Shown here piece after piece: positions 48,392 to 63,856 of a stretch of 64,000 nucleotides of DNA. Position 1 is the first letter of the stretch, and every line of letters starts with the position of its first letter. A model generated the notes under the pieces. It searched no databases and was not told the origin of the DNA. It saw only the letters and a list, made by a program, of their open reading frames with translations. The translations under genes were made by a program, and so were the position numbers. Source of the stretch: Rhabditophanes sp. KR3021. Lineage: Eukaryota > Nematoda > Chromadorea > Rhabditida > Alloionematidae. The DNA lies in assembly GCA_963281155.1 (NCBI GenBank), contig CAUJLY010000001.1, forward strand, positions 4,154,001 through 4,218,000, written 5' to 3'.

Positions 48392-49064
48392 TTAACCGAA
48401 AACGAGCTTTATTAATACCGATATTTGTCACAATAAACATATTTGTTCCCTAACAATGTCACTTTGGCATGTTTCATTATGGTTGTGTTGTTAGTATTTG
48501 CTGAAAAAATGTGTCTTTAAATAGGGTAATTTTCTGTGATTTTTATATTCATATTTCATTTTAAATTCATATTTTGGTTATCAATTGAAATATGCAGATT
48601 ATAAATGACTTGTAAGAAAACAATCAAGCAAAACAACTTAAAACAATGCCTTTACTATACAAGTGATTTATTATCTAACTAATAATAAAATTATGATTTT
48701 TCAAATTATTTATGTTTGGTTAAAATTGTTGAAATTTCGGATTAAATTATTGTTTAGTAAAAAATATTTGTGGCTTGCTTTAAAATTATATTGATCAACA
48801 ATTACACAGCCGAATAACTTCCATACCAAATTAACATTTCCTTCATTATAAATGTAACTATAAGTATGGGTGATTTTAATTGCACGCAATTTGCCCAATA
48901 ACTATTTAACCTCTCCTTCGCTATTAGATTTTAGGCGGATCGCGAATAATTGCAAAACCTGTTCTCATAAACAAAATATTTTTATACGCATACACAAGTT
49001 TGGGCATTTACTTTGTGAAGACCTTAATTAATTTTGTCAAATTTATTTCTTCCTTCAAAACAAC
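48392..49064. other. Intergenic region before the EGF-protein gene
   Basis: AT-rich; the 62-codon minus frame at 48710-48898 is not supported. No acceptor-like site clearly belongs to the next ATG. Confidence 0.45.
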
Positions 49065-49912
49065 ATGCTCAAAAATATACAGTTGCTTATTTTTGTGGCT
49101 GTTTTTGTGGAAACTATTCTTGGCGAAGTTGTTAGTTCACCACCTTATGTGCAAAGAAGAGATGCTACGAAGGAGAAAGATTCATTCCCAATTATGTTGG
49201 TTTTATATCCTCCAAATTATCTTTTATTTATACCTTTATTTAGATGTGCAAATGGAATCAGAAGTGGTGCAAATTGTGTCTGTAAAGCAGGATTTACTGG
49301 TAATTTTGTAACACATATATTCAATGTAGTATAACTTTCAGGAAAGAATTGCCACCTTAAAATGAATTGCGAAGGCTTTGAACGTAAAATTGATGGCGAA
49401 TGTGCAGAATGCAAAACAAAATTATGAAGGTAAATTTTGTGAAGTAAGTTCTCTTAATTTTAATATAAAAGTATTTGCTACACACCTATCACAAAGTGAC
49501 ACTAATGATAAATGTGTCTGGTTTCATTGATCTTCTCCCTAATCACATATTTTTACTACACCAATTAAATCGTAAGCAATCACTTTTATATTTATTACAG
49601 CTCCCAATTTGTAAAAATGGAAATGTGCATGAACATGAGCAAAGATGTGTTAACTGCGAAGAGCCATACAGCGGGGATCATTGTTCAAATTTGAAGAAAT
49701 CGGATGTTCTATATTACTATAACAAAAAGATGAAAATGATGGGTCCAATTGGAGTTCTTTCAATCATTCCAATGATTCTCATATTTTTGTATTGCGAAAG
49801 AAAAAGTAACGCCAGAAAAGTAAATCGCGTTGTTAGTATTTACGATGGTGATAGTATGGATACCAATAAATTAAGTAAACAAGCTGTTAGAAGACTTCTC
49901 GTAGAAAAGTAA
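49065..49912 (+). CDS. EGF-type single-pass membrane protein with an apparent one-base frameshift
   Basis: Exons 49065-49299, 49342-49443 and 49601-49912. Signal peptide (LLIFVAVFVETILG), then EGF-like Cys patterns (CANG...CVCKAGFTGKNC; CAEC...), a further CKNG...CVNCEEPYSGDHC unit, a membrane segment (GPIGVLSIIPMILIFLYC) and a cytosolic tail ending RRLLVEK. In exon 2 a four-A run near 49419 is one base too long. The frame as given stops at TGA, while one A fewer restores the EGF end and the phase-0 junction. It could be a sequencing indel, or a real null allele. The next gene starts only 131 bases downstream. Confidence 0.75.
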
Positions 49913-50042
49913 TTTAAAATTAGAATATTTGTTATATTAATATTTACTTCATAAAAATACTTAATAAAATTATTCGATTTACTAATGCAAATAATTCTTC
50001 TTGACCAAAGGGCTGTTTTATTTTATTTGACTACTTGCAACT

Positions 50043-50303
50043 ATGCCAACCATTAGTGAATACAATCGGAAAATAGAACACACTCTCCAACAGTTAAACA
50101 GTTTTGCCATTCACTTGAATAATCAGTTAATTCATGCTAGAGAACAATCATCTACCGCAACGACACACAATGAAAATCTAAGAGTATTGTATAGACAAGA
50201 CACCCAAAGCATGAAGAACCTCAAGGATCAAATATTGCATTTAAAGCTACAAGTTCTAGAGCTCAATGGCAAGATCACTCAACTAACCAACAAACCATTG
50301 TAA
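50043..50303 (+). CDS. Small coiled-coil protein of 86 residues, function unknown
   Basis: A single exon with regular heptad-like leucines (IEHTLQQLNSFAIHLNNQL; LKDQILHLKLQVLELNGKI) and no membrane segment. The size and all-helical nature suggest a subunit of a larger assembly. The spacing to the preceding EGF gene is what one expects inside a nematode operon. No family recognised. Confidence 0.6.
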   Translation: MPTISEYNRKIEHTLQQLNSFAIHLNNQLIHAREQSSTATTHNENLRVLYRQDTQSMKNLKDQILHLKLQVLELNGKITQLTNKPL

Positions 50304-50456
50304 CCAAGATAAGTATCTTAATCAATCGTTTTATCAAAACATTTAATATTCACTTTTTATTAACACAAATTCTTATAATCATTTTTTATTAACCAACACT
50401 TTCATATTTGCCATAAAATAAAATTGTACAAATTAATTTATTACACAAGATTCTTA

Positions 50457-52675
<2,219 letters not shown>

Positions 52676-53282
52676 ATGACTGTTTTAAGTAAAGCTGGCC
52701 TTTCAGCTTTCCCACTTATTCGCAGACAACTGGCAGGATTAAAACCCAACCAAATTCAAGGTAAATATTAGTTGATATCAATTAATTTTCCGATTTAATT
52801 TAGATTTGGCCGTTCGCTGTTCTCATGCTCATTTATTTGTTAGAAGACCAGGACAATTAATTACAAACAGAATCAAGGATGCTATTCATTTTTATTTCGT
52901 AGGAATCGGTCTTTTGCCAGTTCTTATGATTGTTGCATATAACCACATTAAAAACGGAAATTGCGAACTTCGCGACATCCCAGAGGGTGAAACTCCTCAT
53001 TATTGGCAGTATGAGAGAACTCCAATTAGACAATGGTGGTCTAAGCATTTTGGAATTTCAGACATGGAGCACCACGAAAGAAATTTAGCCTATTTTGAAC
53101 GCCAACAAACCTTGGCTCTTTGGCGTAGACAAGAACAAAGAGTTCGCCATTTGGAAGGTGAAAGATGGGACTACAAAGCCTGGTCATATCAACCAGTATC
53201 CGCTAAATGGGTTGACTACGGAAGATGGCAAGCTCTTCGTCTTAAAAACCAATACGAGCAACATGCACACTATGCTCAGTAA
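52676..53282 (+). CDS. NDUFB5: NADH:ubiquinone oxidoreductase subunit B5 (NDUFB5/SGDH)
   Basis: Accessory subunit of mitochondrial complex I. Exons 52676-52760 and 52804-53282 give 187 residues. The N-terminus is a basic, Leu/Ser-rich mitochondrial presequence (SKAGLSAFPLIRRQL). One membrane helix (FYFVGIGLLPVLMIVAYNHI) is followed by LRDIPEGETPHYWQYERTPI, the family signature, and a charged Trp-rich C-terminus. Length fits the family. Confidence 0.9.
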
Positions 53283-54036
53283 CTTTTATTCTTTAGGAAT
53301 CTTTTATTGTCGATTATAAAATAATAGTATACAACTTATCTTCATTTTATTTTACAACAAATCAACCAATTAAATAACACGATCAGGATCTTTTCCATCT
53401 TGCTACTTACCTTTAGTAATCTGAACTCTAATTCTACCCTCAATATATGTATTTATAAACAACGTGATATCTGTTGGCATTCATTGATACGTAACATTTA
53501 TGCCATTAAATGACTATTTCATTGCAGTATATTTGAATTCGGAAAGCAATCGAAGTAATTTCCTTGTTCTTCTAGCCTATTTTTTAAGATTGAGTTGTAT
53601 AAAGACCCCAAAGTTCAAATAATTTTCTATCATTGGTATATTTGTTGACAAACTTTTTTGATTATCCGACAGATCTCATTAACAGTGAATGATAATTAAT
53701 ATAGAAATTTAAAAAAACCGCCAACCCAAAGTTTGAAAGTAATTTGTCACAAAAGGCTCATTCATTCCTAATAACTAAACAAAATGTCATGGATATAGAT
53801 TAATTGTTAAGAAAAATTAAAATAAATCTACAGCATTTTTTCTAATACTTTTTTCGTATAATTATACCTAGTCGTTAAGAAACCGTAATAAATAAGGTAT
53901 AAAAGTTCCTGATGTGTAGATGTAGAGAACTCGTTTATTACTCGTAATAGTTACTTATATATAATATACAATCAATGATTTACATATTAATAATATTCAT
54001 AAATACATATAATTAAGATAAGGGAATAGTTTGCCT
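53283..54036. other. Intergenic region before the 7TM receptor
   Basis: No gene or repeat seen. Confidence 0.5.
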
Positions 54037-55181
54037 ATGCGACAGTTCCTTAAAATGGACAGTACCTCAGTTGATGTTCAAATGCCTAATGAAACAACAT
54101 ACTACCTTATTGATGAGGTACTAAAGTATCTTCCGTTTGCAGGGATACCCATGAGCTTGGCCAGTGTACTCATTCACAGTGTTTTTACAGCTATTTCATA
54201 TTTTCTGTACATTTTTATTATTATTAAGATAGTTTTAAGCTGGCAGAATTCAGACCAATTTAGAAGTCCCTTTTTCCGATTCGTTGTGATATCTGGAGTA
54301 AATGATTTATTTGCTCATATTATACACTTGTTCAATACATTTATAACACTTTATCCACCTTGGACTAGTATTGCATCTTCGAATATGGAGCCAAATTTTA
54401 ACTGGTCAATTTTTTATTTCCTAAACTATTACACAATTTATTGCCAATTTTTCGCATGCTTTTATAAAGCATTTATTAGATGTGTTAGCACTCTTTTCAT
54501 AATTGACGGCCCAAGAGTAAGTTCTTGTAAAATTGCTTGTTGTACAATATTATGTATCTAATTAATTTAGTGGATCGAAAGAACATTTTATCATGCAATA
54601 TTCGTTATGTTTTTCTGCAGTCCGTGGCCAACGTGGTATTTACCATTCTGCAAAAGTTTTTTCAAGCAGATATACCCCGAATATACAAACAATATCACAA
54701 TTTTTGGTATGGAATATATAAGGCAAGATTTGAAACCTTTTTTTGTTCATTAAACTTTTTTGTAATTAAATTTTTACATATCTATAATTTAAGACCCACG
54801 TTCACTGGCACTTAAAACAGCTTAAATTCAATTATTTTCTATTCAGTTTTCATAAGCTTGTCATTTGCGTTAAACTTAACAACAATCGTCAATTCTATTA
54901 TTAAGCGCAAAAAGAGTCACACAACTTCAAGTGCCCAAATGAAAAAAATAAAATTCGAAATGATGATGCTTATATATTCTTGCGTAAGTCTTTTGGCACA
55001 ATCACTTTACCTTTGTTTAAGCGTTACGTGGAAAATAACGGCTTCATACAAAGATATGTCTTTTTTCTTTTTAGCTCTGTCTCCAAAGATGTGGTTAGAA
55101 AATCTGTGCTGCTTGATGACGCCATATTCCTTGATATTTTTAAGTAAGAGTATTAGAAGTCTTTTCTTCAAAAGCAAATAG
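54037..55181 (+). CDS. Nematode-type 7TM chemoreceptor-like protein (Srg/Srv-like)
   Basis: Exons 54037-54516, 54571-54706 and 54847-55181 join in frame to 316 residues. Seven hydrophobic segments are present with short loops. WIERTFYHAIFVMFFCSPWP, a central NxT-bearing loop and a basic IKRKKSH loop before TM6 fit the serpentine chemoreceptors of the Srg superfamily. There is no DRY or NPxxY. The third junction uses donor G|GTATGG; the alternative GC donor a few bases later breaks frame. It probably senses small molecules in neurons; ligand unknown. ATG 54055 is an alternative start. Confidence 0.65.
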
Positions 55182-55466
55182 GTTCCAATACAACAAGATC
55201 CAAAGCTAATAATCACAACAACTATAATTCAAATATAGCTATCGAATCAGTTTGTCAACGATAACCATCACATTTTTATATATTTTCCGATTTAATTTTT
55301 GATTTTCTTTAACATCTATTTTTCATAAATAAAAATATTGTATAATTTTCCGTAAACAATAACAAATACAATGAAAGGTTCTTTTCGTGTGATCTTCCTT
55401 CTTTTGTAAGCAATACTATTCCTGGCAAAACTTCGGTCATTGTTTGCCTGATCATAGTCGACATTT

Positions 55467-56312
55467 GGAGTTATTCAAAAATACTACGACCATGCTAATT
55501 TTAGCATTACGTTTGAAGACAAATTAAAAGAATGGTTTAACTTATTGCTCATTCAACATCTCTTCAAACCTGACAAAAACAAGGAATTACAAGGAGGCAA
55601 AAGCGAAGTATGATATTTTTTGCAAGTCGGTAAAGTGCTCGTATTCCACCAAGAAAAGGATTTGTAGAAAATTATGAAAAAATGAAGAGTATTGGACTCT
55701 CTCTGTCTATCAAGATTACTTTTTAAAAATGATCGAACTTTGGCACTAGTTAACAAATATTATAAAGCTAGCAAGGAAAGTTCTACCTATGGATTGTTAG
55801 ATCACGAGAGCAAATTAAAGCACAAGTTAATTGCCGAAATTGGAGAGAAGGAGGAGTTTGCTGAATTAGTTGCAAACATTTCGAGACAGCTAAAGGTTGA
55901 AAAAATAAAAGACATAATTTATAAAGAATATTGTCCATATTGTCTTTTTGGTACAAATTCAATCGACCATGCTTTGGAAAGGTGCTGTAAAGAAATACTT
56001 ACTCAAGCTGCAATTTTGAATTATGAACTTGAAAAACAATCAAAAGAATTCATGGGACAAAAATTTCGGGATGCTGCTGATTAAGATTAGATGTTCAAAT
56101 AAATTATTTATATCTTTTTTAGGAATTTAAGGAGTTACCTAAAGATTGCCATATTTATGTGGCACACAACGCAGAGGGAACACCAAAGTATGTTGAAATT
56201 TCTGCTTCTCCATAAAACAATCAGACGAAGGACTTGCCAAAATAATGAACAAACACATCAAAGATGTCTCCCTGGCTATGGTGAACGAAGAACATATGAC
56301 ACCCAAATAGTT
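55467..56312 (+). pseudogene. Fragmented gene of unknown family, probably a pseudogene
   Basis: Protein-like pieces appear in successive frames: 55467-55613 (IQKYYDHANFSITFEDKLKE), 55692-56084 (130 codons; ESSTYGLLDHESKLKHKLIA, EYCPYCLFGTNSIDHA) and 56124-56219 (CHIYVAHNAEGTPKYVEIS). A last piece in another frame runs to 56312 (SDEGLAKIMNKHIKDVSLAM). A signal-like MKGSFRVIFLLL lies upstream near 55371. TTTTTTAG at 56115-56122 may be one true acceptor. Each gap needs a frame change. CPYC and later Cys residues hint at a metal site. Either a decayed gene or a multi-exon gene with sequence errors. Confidence 0.5.
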
Positions 56313-56695
56313 CAAATTTGCTGCTTTCCTAATAAAAATCTGAAGAAGATAAACCTTCTAATCAATTAAATATAATAGTAATAAATTCTTTTGATCAAAG
56401 AAATAGCAACCGTTATAGAAAGAAAAAATTTCGTCATATTTATATTTGGCTTTATTGGAGTTTCCATTTTGATTTGTAACTTATGTGTTACACATAAATA
56501 CTAATAATTACTTATATTGATTTAAGAATCCTATTACATTAATTTATATATGATAGACCATAACTAGTAGCATTTTACATGGAAAAAATATTTTATTGTA
56601 AAATATTAACAACAAATACAATTTTTGTGATAGTTTAAAATTACAAGGTAAAAAGAGACGAAGCATAAATAGAGTAATAATATTTTTATAAAGGT

Positions 56696-58836
56696 TTAGT
56701 CGTTTTCATCGACCTCCACCTCGTCGAAGACGTTTTCCACTGGATCATCCGGCCCTATCATATTCTCTTCCTGCAAAATTAATTCTTGAATATCACCCCT
56801 TTCCATCTCATTTCTTTCATTGTCCCTTATTCTGCCTAAAAAGTTTCTTTGATTACGAACAATCCCATTGTGAATACCTATTTGCTGAGGGCGTCCATTT
56901 GCAGCTCCTAGTAATACTGGTTGTGTGCCATCTTCTATAATAAAAATGATGTATTAACAACAATATTTTAACTCAGTTTAGATACTCCTATCTAAAGAGT
57001 GATATCCAGCTTACTAACCATTTATCATGTCAGGAGCATCATTCTTGTCTGCATTCAGAAAATCCCAAATCAAAATAGTATCATCATGAGAAGATGATAC
57101 AATTTGGAAATCATCGAATTGTAGTCTGAAGACACGTCCACTGTGGCGCTAAAATTATTGTCACAATATAATCAGTTCAAGAAATGTTATTTAGTTACCG
57201 ATAGGGTTTGTATACATAGAGAAGATGGGTTACTTCTTGGATTGAGAGCAGCATTCAAGTCCCAAACTTTAATCTTTCCGTCATAAGCCCCGGAGATAAT
57301 TCGTTTGCCGTCGAATCTGATACATCTTACTAGTTCTTCGTGACCTTCTAGAATTCTCAGACATGATCCGCCATTGATTTCCCAAAGTCTTATCGTATTG
57401 TCACTACTTCCAGACACAATCAGCGTATCTCTATACTGGAGGCAAGCAATTCCGCGTTTATGGCCGCTTAGAGTTCTAATAAATTCACAGGTTGTTGGAT
57501 TCCATACTTTGATGGTTCTGTCCCCGGAAGCACTAACTATGTAGTTTTCGTCAAAGTCTACCACATTAACTGCAGCTCTATGTCCAACTAAGACACGGCG
57601 AAGATTGATCTCTGTCGGTTTGATGATCTCCCATACACAAATACTTCTATCTTTGGAACAAGTTACCATCATTCCATTGTGAAAGCGCAGATGAAGTACC
57701 GCTTCGCAATGGTGGACAAGGGTATTTATGCATTCACCCGTTCGTACGTCCCAGATACGTACTGTCGAATCGGAACTTCCTGATGCTATTATGTCATTGT
57801 CGTACTGGAGGCATAGAACAGAACCCGTATGGCCATCGAGTGTCTTGACACACGCCAAATCTGATCTTTTCCAAATCTTGATGGTGTTGTCTCTCAGGCC
57901 AGAAATTATTTTGTCGTCATCATATTGAAGGCAATACACTCCTTTGCTATTTTCCGAATTACAGTTAATTCTAGTCAATTTGTGTTGTCCTTTCGTCCAA
58001 TTATCTTCAATCTTCTTGATGTCTTCAATTATTTGTCTGTACAAATTGCGATAAAATTGGTGTTGGTACTCAAAAACGTCCTCTATCGTATCAATGAATT
58101 GTATTGCAGACTCTCTGCTTTCTCCATTCGACATAACCATTAAGATTGTTACCTCAACAATAGGTCTAAAGAAATATTGATGCCAGCCTCTTTTATACGA
58201 CAATCCACACCACATCTCATCTTTTAAAATATTTTTCTCAATTAGCTTCTTCCATAGCATACCATTAGCAATTACGTGTTTCCAATAAGTACTCACGAGT
58301 TCACAACGCTCCAAGCCAATGGCATCGATATTTACCAGAATAAATTCAGCCAAGTGTTTGGGAAGAAGCCCAATAAAATCTCTTTTCAGCATTGGTGATA
58401 ACAGTTTATTAATTTCCCCCAATTGTTCGTGATTCATCTTCAAAAGGAATGATTTTATTATGTCAACCTGATCAGAATTATTCCAACTACTGAATTTATC
58501 CCCAACTTCGTCCTTGCTATTTAAATAATTTACAGATAGTTTTGATGATTCGCAATCTTTTAGAGTCAAAGATGACATTAAATAAGTCGTTGAAGAACTC
58601 TATAAATAAAGGGAAAGGATGATGAAAACAACTAATTCTACAAAATAGTATACCTCCAGTGATGATACAGCTTGGGGTTCTGTTTCGAGATCTACGGACA
58701 TAATCGTGGAATATTGAGGTTGTTCGGCCATCTTAGAATCTAACATTTGTACATTACCGTCACTATTAAGGAATTGCACTGCGTTGTTACGGGAGATTGA
58801 TAAACTTCTGAAAGTACTTATTTTTATAGATAGCAT
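56696..58836 (-). CDS. Beta-TrCP / LIN-23 / Slimb-type F-box WD40 protein
   Basis: Substrate-recognition subunit of an SCF ubiquitin ligase that binds phosphodegrons (for example beta-catenin). Exons 58654-58836, 57199-58599, 57019-57148 and 56696-56934 give 650 residues. An N-terminal dimerisation region ([20 protein letters not shown]) and F-box ([18 protein letters not shown] ... [15 protein letters not shown]) precede seven WD40 repeats ([20 protein letters not shown] ... [20 protein letters not shown]). The WD propeller is extremely conserved, including the degron-binding Arg and Ser regions ([33 protein letters not shown]). The C-terminal tail is acidic. Start chosen at the first ATG of exon 1; a further 5' exon is possible. 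Confidence 0.96.
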
Positions 58837-61800
58837 ATTTAATATACTTTGCAAAATATTAGTCGAAAATTAATTAATTAAATTTACTCTACTTAAGGAA
58901 AACTCTACCCATACAACTTTTATATTTAAAAATAATTGTTAATTTAATTGTACGAGGACACGTCACATAAAAAGTTTCAAAGCACAACTTTATTAATCCA
59001 TATTTTTAGATACAAATATATTTCATCTTTTACTTTGCATATCTACAATTCAAAAGATTACAAATTGGTGACAACTATGGTCAAATAAAGTTTACCCAAT
59101 AAAGTTAATCAATAGAAAAAGTGTGCCAACTTTTAAGGATACTTTGTAGATAATAATAAGGCGAGTGGCGCGACTCCAACTTAGAGTTAAACTTGATGCA
59201 CGTTGAGATGAGTAGGGTGAATTAGGATTAAGTTGATATCAGCTGGTTATGTAATAAAATATTGTTCTTGAATCATCGAGCCCATCTACAATTGATATTT
59301 TACAATGTAATCAGTCAACGTCTGATAGCTTAAAAAATGTTTTTGAGAAATCATTACTACACTATCTTTTAGATCATTACTAGACTAAATTTTGCATCAA
59401 CATCACATTTATTTAGCACCCATTTTTACAACGAATATTATGCACATCGACTTATAAAATTTTACCAAAAATATATTTTGTAGACAAAATTGATGTTTGC
59501 AAACTTATTTTTAAACAAGTTAAATAATGCATCTATCTAATACTTAATATTTATGCTATTGACAAGAAAAAGCTTAGTGGGCTAGCAAACAAGGAACTAC
59601 TTAAATTTGATCATATTTTTCAAAATACGGTATCTACCTAAAAAATCAAATAAAGAAATGAATCACACCAAAGGACTTTATTTGAGAAAAGGACAATCAA
59701 CTTTCAAAAAATGTTATATATTTGTTGAATCAGAAATTACTCATAGTGGATGTAGTAGTTTAGTCAAATAAAGGTAGCTATTTTGTTTGATAATAAAATA
59801 ATCAACTACTACTTTGCTGTGCTCTTATCAACAAAAGTCTTACATATTCCTTTAAAAGAGTTGGTGGGAAGTGGAATAATCTATTTTCAACTCTTCACTA
59901 CTCACAAAACTAATTCAAGTAGTAATATATTTTATTATTTAACGTTTCCAAAACACTTTAATATTTAGCAGATGAGGACCTATCTCACTAATGTAGTGTT
60001 ATGTATAACAGCAAATTAAAATTGATCTTCAAAATTATATATTTTCTAAAAACATAAATAACTACTATATAATAAAAATTATTCTTGAAAGCAAATTACT
60101 ATATAATAAATTAAGTAATATCTAAATCATAGCAGCAGTGGAGGAGAAGTTGCATTGAGGTATAGCGTATATACCCTAAAGATAAGTAAGTAAGAAACGA
60201 AGAAAGTATTAGACGATTATTTAAGAGTCAAAGAGACAGTAAAGTAAATACACTCATTAATGTACTCGATTTAACTTATGGGGTGATTAAGTTGATTTAA
60301 TATAAATAGCATCTATATGGGGAATACCTACCGTTAATTAAAAGTACTTGTACTTTTTTATCAAATTAATTTATATTTATTTAGTGATAATACTATTATA
60401 CATATATTAACAGTGATATTAATAATGATCAATTAGTGTGGTAGTAAGATTACATTTTTTACTATAGCATGATCAAGCCTGCTAATTTGGACATTTCGTA
60501 AAGCATGTTTGGCGGAAACGTGTTTCCCAGTGCATATTGGAAGAATTAATTATTCAAGGATATCAATATATTATACGAGATAATTGAATTGATTACCTTC
60601 TGAAAAAAAGATAATCATTAAAAAGCACATGTTTGATGAACAAATAAAACTAATATTAATATGTTTAAACAGTCAATACTGTAAATAAAGATATGTAATC
60701 CATATAGTATAAATAAATGACAGAGGACTCTAATGCCCTCTTCCTTTTATGCTAAAAGTGTGTCAATTCGTAACTCGAAAATAAATGTATATGGAATATG
60801 ATTTTGGCACACAAATTTGCTGAAAAGTTGGTAGGATTGTATGGGAAACTAATATGACTATTTATTTAATGTAATTTTGAACATGGAATAAAAGTGGATA
60901 ACAGTAAAAATGTATTTTTTTGCACAAATGTAACAATATAAAATTGTGAGAAGAGTAGTAGTAATCATACATTAAAAAATCGTGACTGTTATATTGCGCA
61001 GAATAAAGACTAGAATTATTGATGTTCATGCAGACAGAAACTACTAGTGGTAGATATTTAAAATCAGACATTATATTACAATGATGTTTAGGTAAAGAAG
61101 TGACATAGAACTTTGAATGAACAAAGAAACCAAATACAAAAAATGTAAGAGAATAAAGGGTAAAATGAAATAAATGCGGTGACAAGCATTTTTTACCTGT
61201 TTAAAGCGATTTAAATAAGTATATTTTGTGGGTTAGCATTAGAGAAGCCGATTAAGTTTTCGGTAATAGAAAAGGTTTGCTTTATTTAATGATATTTTGT
61301 AAGGTTAGTGATGATACAACGTATAAGTATCGAATTATGAAGAATAAGTTATGTTTTCAAGAAATAGTAGTTGGTGTGGTTTTTCTGTTCTGTATGGATC
61401 AATGCTCAAAAAGTAATGACTTCTAAGGATTTATTAGTAAATGTAATTATTTTTGTAATATTAATTAGAGTACATTTGAAAATATATGAGAAGTTAATTA
61501 TAAAGGCATATGAACTTTTGTTAACAAGGATTAATAGTGTGCGAAGATGGTTTAACATACATAGAAATGTGAGAATGGTTAATTTAAGTAACTACAATAC
61601 TATAATTAGTTTGGATAAAAGTTTGGTTTTAATGGAAAAGATTACTATCAAGTCTATATTTTCCAACTACTATAAAAACTATATTTATCCAATTACTATA
61701 AAAAATATATTTATTCAATTACAAACAGCATCTCGATGTTTTGTCACATAAATGCTTTGAAGCAAACAGGCAGTGTTAGATAATATCATGTTGTGAACAA

Positions 61801-62137
61801 CAAATTATTAATACAAACCATTTTAAATTCTTAGAACTAAATTTATTTTTTAAACTTGTTTTTTTGTAGTAGCAATCAGCTGTCTAACTTGGCATTTAAC
61901 AGTTGTTTTGGAAAATTGAAGCAGAGTATAGAATAAATGTAAAATGTATGCGTGGGGTGGTACCTTAAAGAGTTAATTTGCACGACCCTTAATATTTCAA
62001 AGAATAAAGATCTGCGTGTGTATGTTTAAAGTATACATTAAAGTGTACATTAAAGTATATATTTAAAGTTTATATTTATGCGGAGAGGGATAATTAAGGC
62101 GTATATTGGTTATAATAAGATTAGGATATTAAATTGG
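58837..62137. other. 3.3-kb gene-poor AT-rich region
   Basis: Contains short repeat fragments: TACTATATAATAAA-like copies near 60060-60110, ACTATAAAAA-TATATTTAT copies near 61670-61720, and three AAAGT-TACATT units near 62025-62070. The 126-codon frame at 61371-61751 has random-looking composition. No gene or RNA recognised. Confidence 0.5.
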
Positions 62138-63522
62138 TTACTCTTTGATTGCAGAAAGAACTTTGTTTTTCTCAAGCAAATTTTCATATTTTTGTCTGTC
62201 GGTTCCTTTGACTATCTTCCATGTATTTTCGGCTGCATCCAAAGCTCTTTTAGCTTCCTCAATACTGCCAGCTCTGTCTTTTTGTGGAAGCTTCGTAATG
62301 GCAACAAGTATTCTGAATATTTCAGTAGCCATTATCTCAGATGCGACATATTCACTACTCACAACCATATTAGCAATTCCAACCAGACAACGTCTTTGAA
62401 TTTCTGGATCTTCTTCCATACACATTTCTTGAAAAACTTCGGGCCATGACTTAATTTCATCCAAAATTCTTCGGCAGGCTGCTTCATCTTGAGTGAGAAT
62501 GGCGAAGCCTGCAGACGAAGCCATTTGAAGTCTTTCGTCTCCTTCATTACAGTAAAGAACCCATAATTTAAGTCTATCTGTGCCTTTTGTACAGACATCC
62601 TTACGGAAGTCATCCAGGAATAACAAATTAAGAAGACATTCCGCGGCAGCTGCTCGTAAATCATCGTGGTTCTAAAAATAATTATAAGTTTTTTGTATGG
62701 TAAGAAACAAATTAATAAATATCATTTTGTTTCTGAACTTACTTGAATGTACCAATAGTCTTCGATTTTTGGAACTGCTCTTTCGTTAACAATCTTGCGT
62801 CTAACGGAATCAGAAATTGATGCCAAGTTAGTTAAAGTTAACAAAGCTTCATAGTTTGCCTTTCCTGCATAATTGCATTAATAAATGATCAAATAAATTT
62901 AAGTGTTTTCAATTAATGATTTTATATGTTCTACATGATTACATGTTTGGTAATAAATATACGGAATTGCTTATACGGGTGAAAGCATCATCACTGATAT
63001 AAGAATTATTGAACACATATATGACAACAAATTTTGTTAATTGGGGACATCCGTTTTGACTATCAGTAACAGTTATTTAGTAAATTGTTTAAGGTTGACA
63101 GAAGTTAACTGCTGTAAACGACTTATCTCTCAAACAAAAATAACCGGAAATGTAGAATGTGTATAATTGACCAATGCTCTCCGTAGTCAGGTAACTGACT
63201 CTGGAAAAGCGTCTTTTCAATTCAATAGCTAAATAGGCCCAACAAGTAATCATGATCAAACTCAATCCTAAAAGGTTTTTATTTAATGATCGTACAGAAT
63301 ACGAACTAATTATCAATATATTTTTTCCATTTTTAATTAAAATACCTTCCAAGTCTTGATTCAAAAGTTCAACCATTGGTCTAACAACTTCATACATTCT
63401 TTGCCCAGAGAAAGCGATGTTTGGATCAGATGTTATTCCAAGTTTAGCTAAAGCATGGCAAGCTTTAATTCTTCCTTCCTCGTTACATTCTTTGTACAGT
63501 TTAATCAACAATGTGGCACCTC
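62138..63522 (-). CDS. UNC-45 myosin chaperone, C-terminal exons
   Basis: UCS-domain chaperone that folds myosin heads, required for muscle thick filaments. Exons 63346-63522, 62743-62864 and 62138-62671 join in frame and give about 277 C-terminal residues made of armadillo-like helices (ALTLTNLA-type ANYEALLTLTNLASISDS, NHDDLRAAAAECLLNLLFLD, DPEIQRRCLVGIANMV, EEAKRALDAAENTW). It ends LEKNKVLSAIKE. The rest of the gene (central and TPR parts) lies upstream, beyond 63523, mostly outside the window. The intron 62865-63345 is 481 nt. Confidence 0.9.
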
Positions 63523-63856
63523 CTAGAATTATTAAAACATTAAATAAATGTGAAGTATTTTTAATTAATAAATTTGGTATTTTTAAAATGTGTATGTCTT
63601 CGTAATAAAAGTATTAAATAAATACTATCATTTTATATTAATCAAAGATACAATGTAGCAATAGTACTTTAAGAATTTGCATTTTAAATTTTGATTGCAT
63701 GCTATTTTGATCTGGCTGTAAAAAAAATTGGCTATATTGTAAAGAGCTACAACATTCATAAAAGAACGTGTGAGCGTAGGTTAGATTTTAACTTTACTTT
63801 TAAATGGCTACACCCCTTTAGCGCTAAAGAACGGTTCTTTCACGAAGTGACTAAGA

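Noticed and set aside
61371..61751. 126-codon ORF
   Set aside because: Composition is Ile/Lys/Asn/Leu-rich as expected from AT-rich DNA, it starts at TTG, and no motif or splice site supports it.
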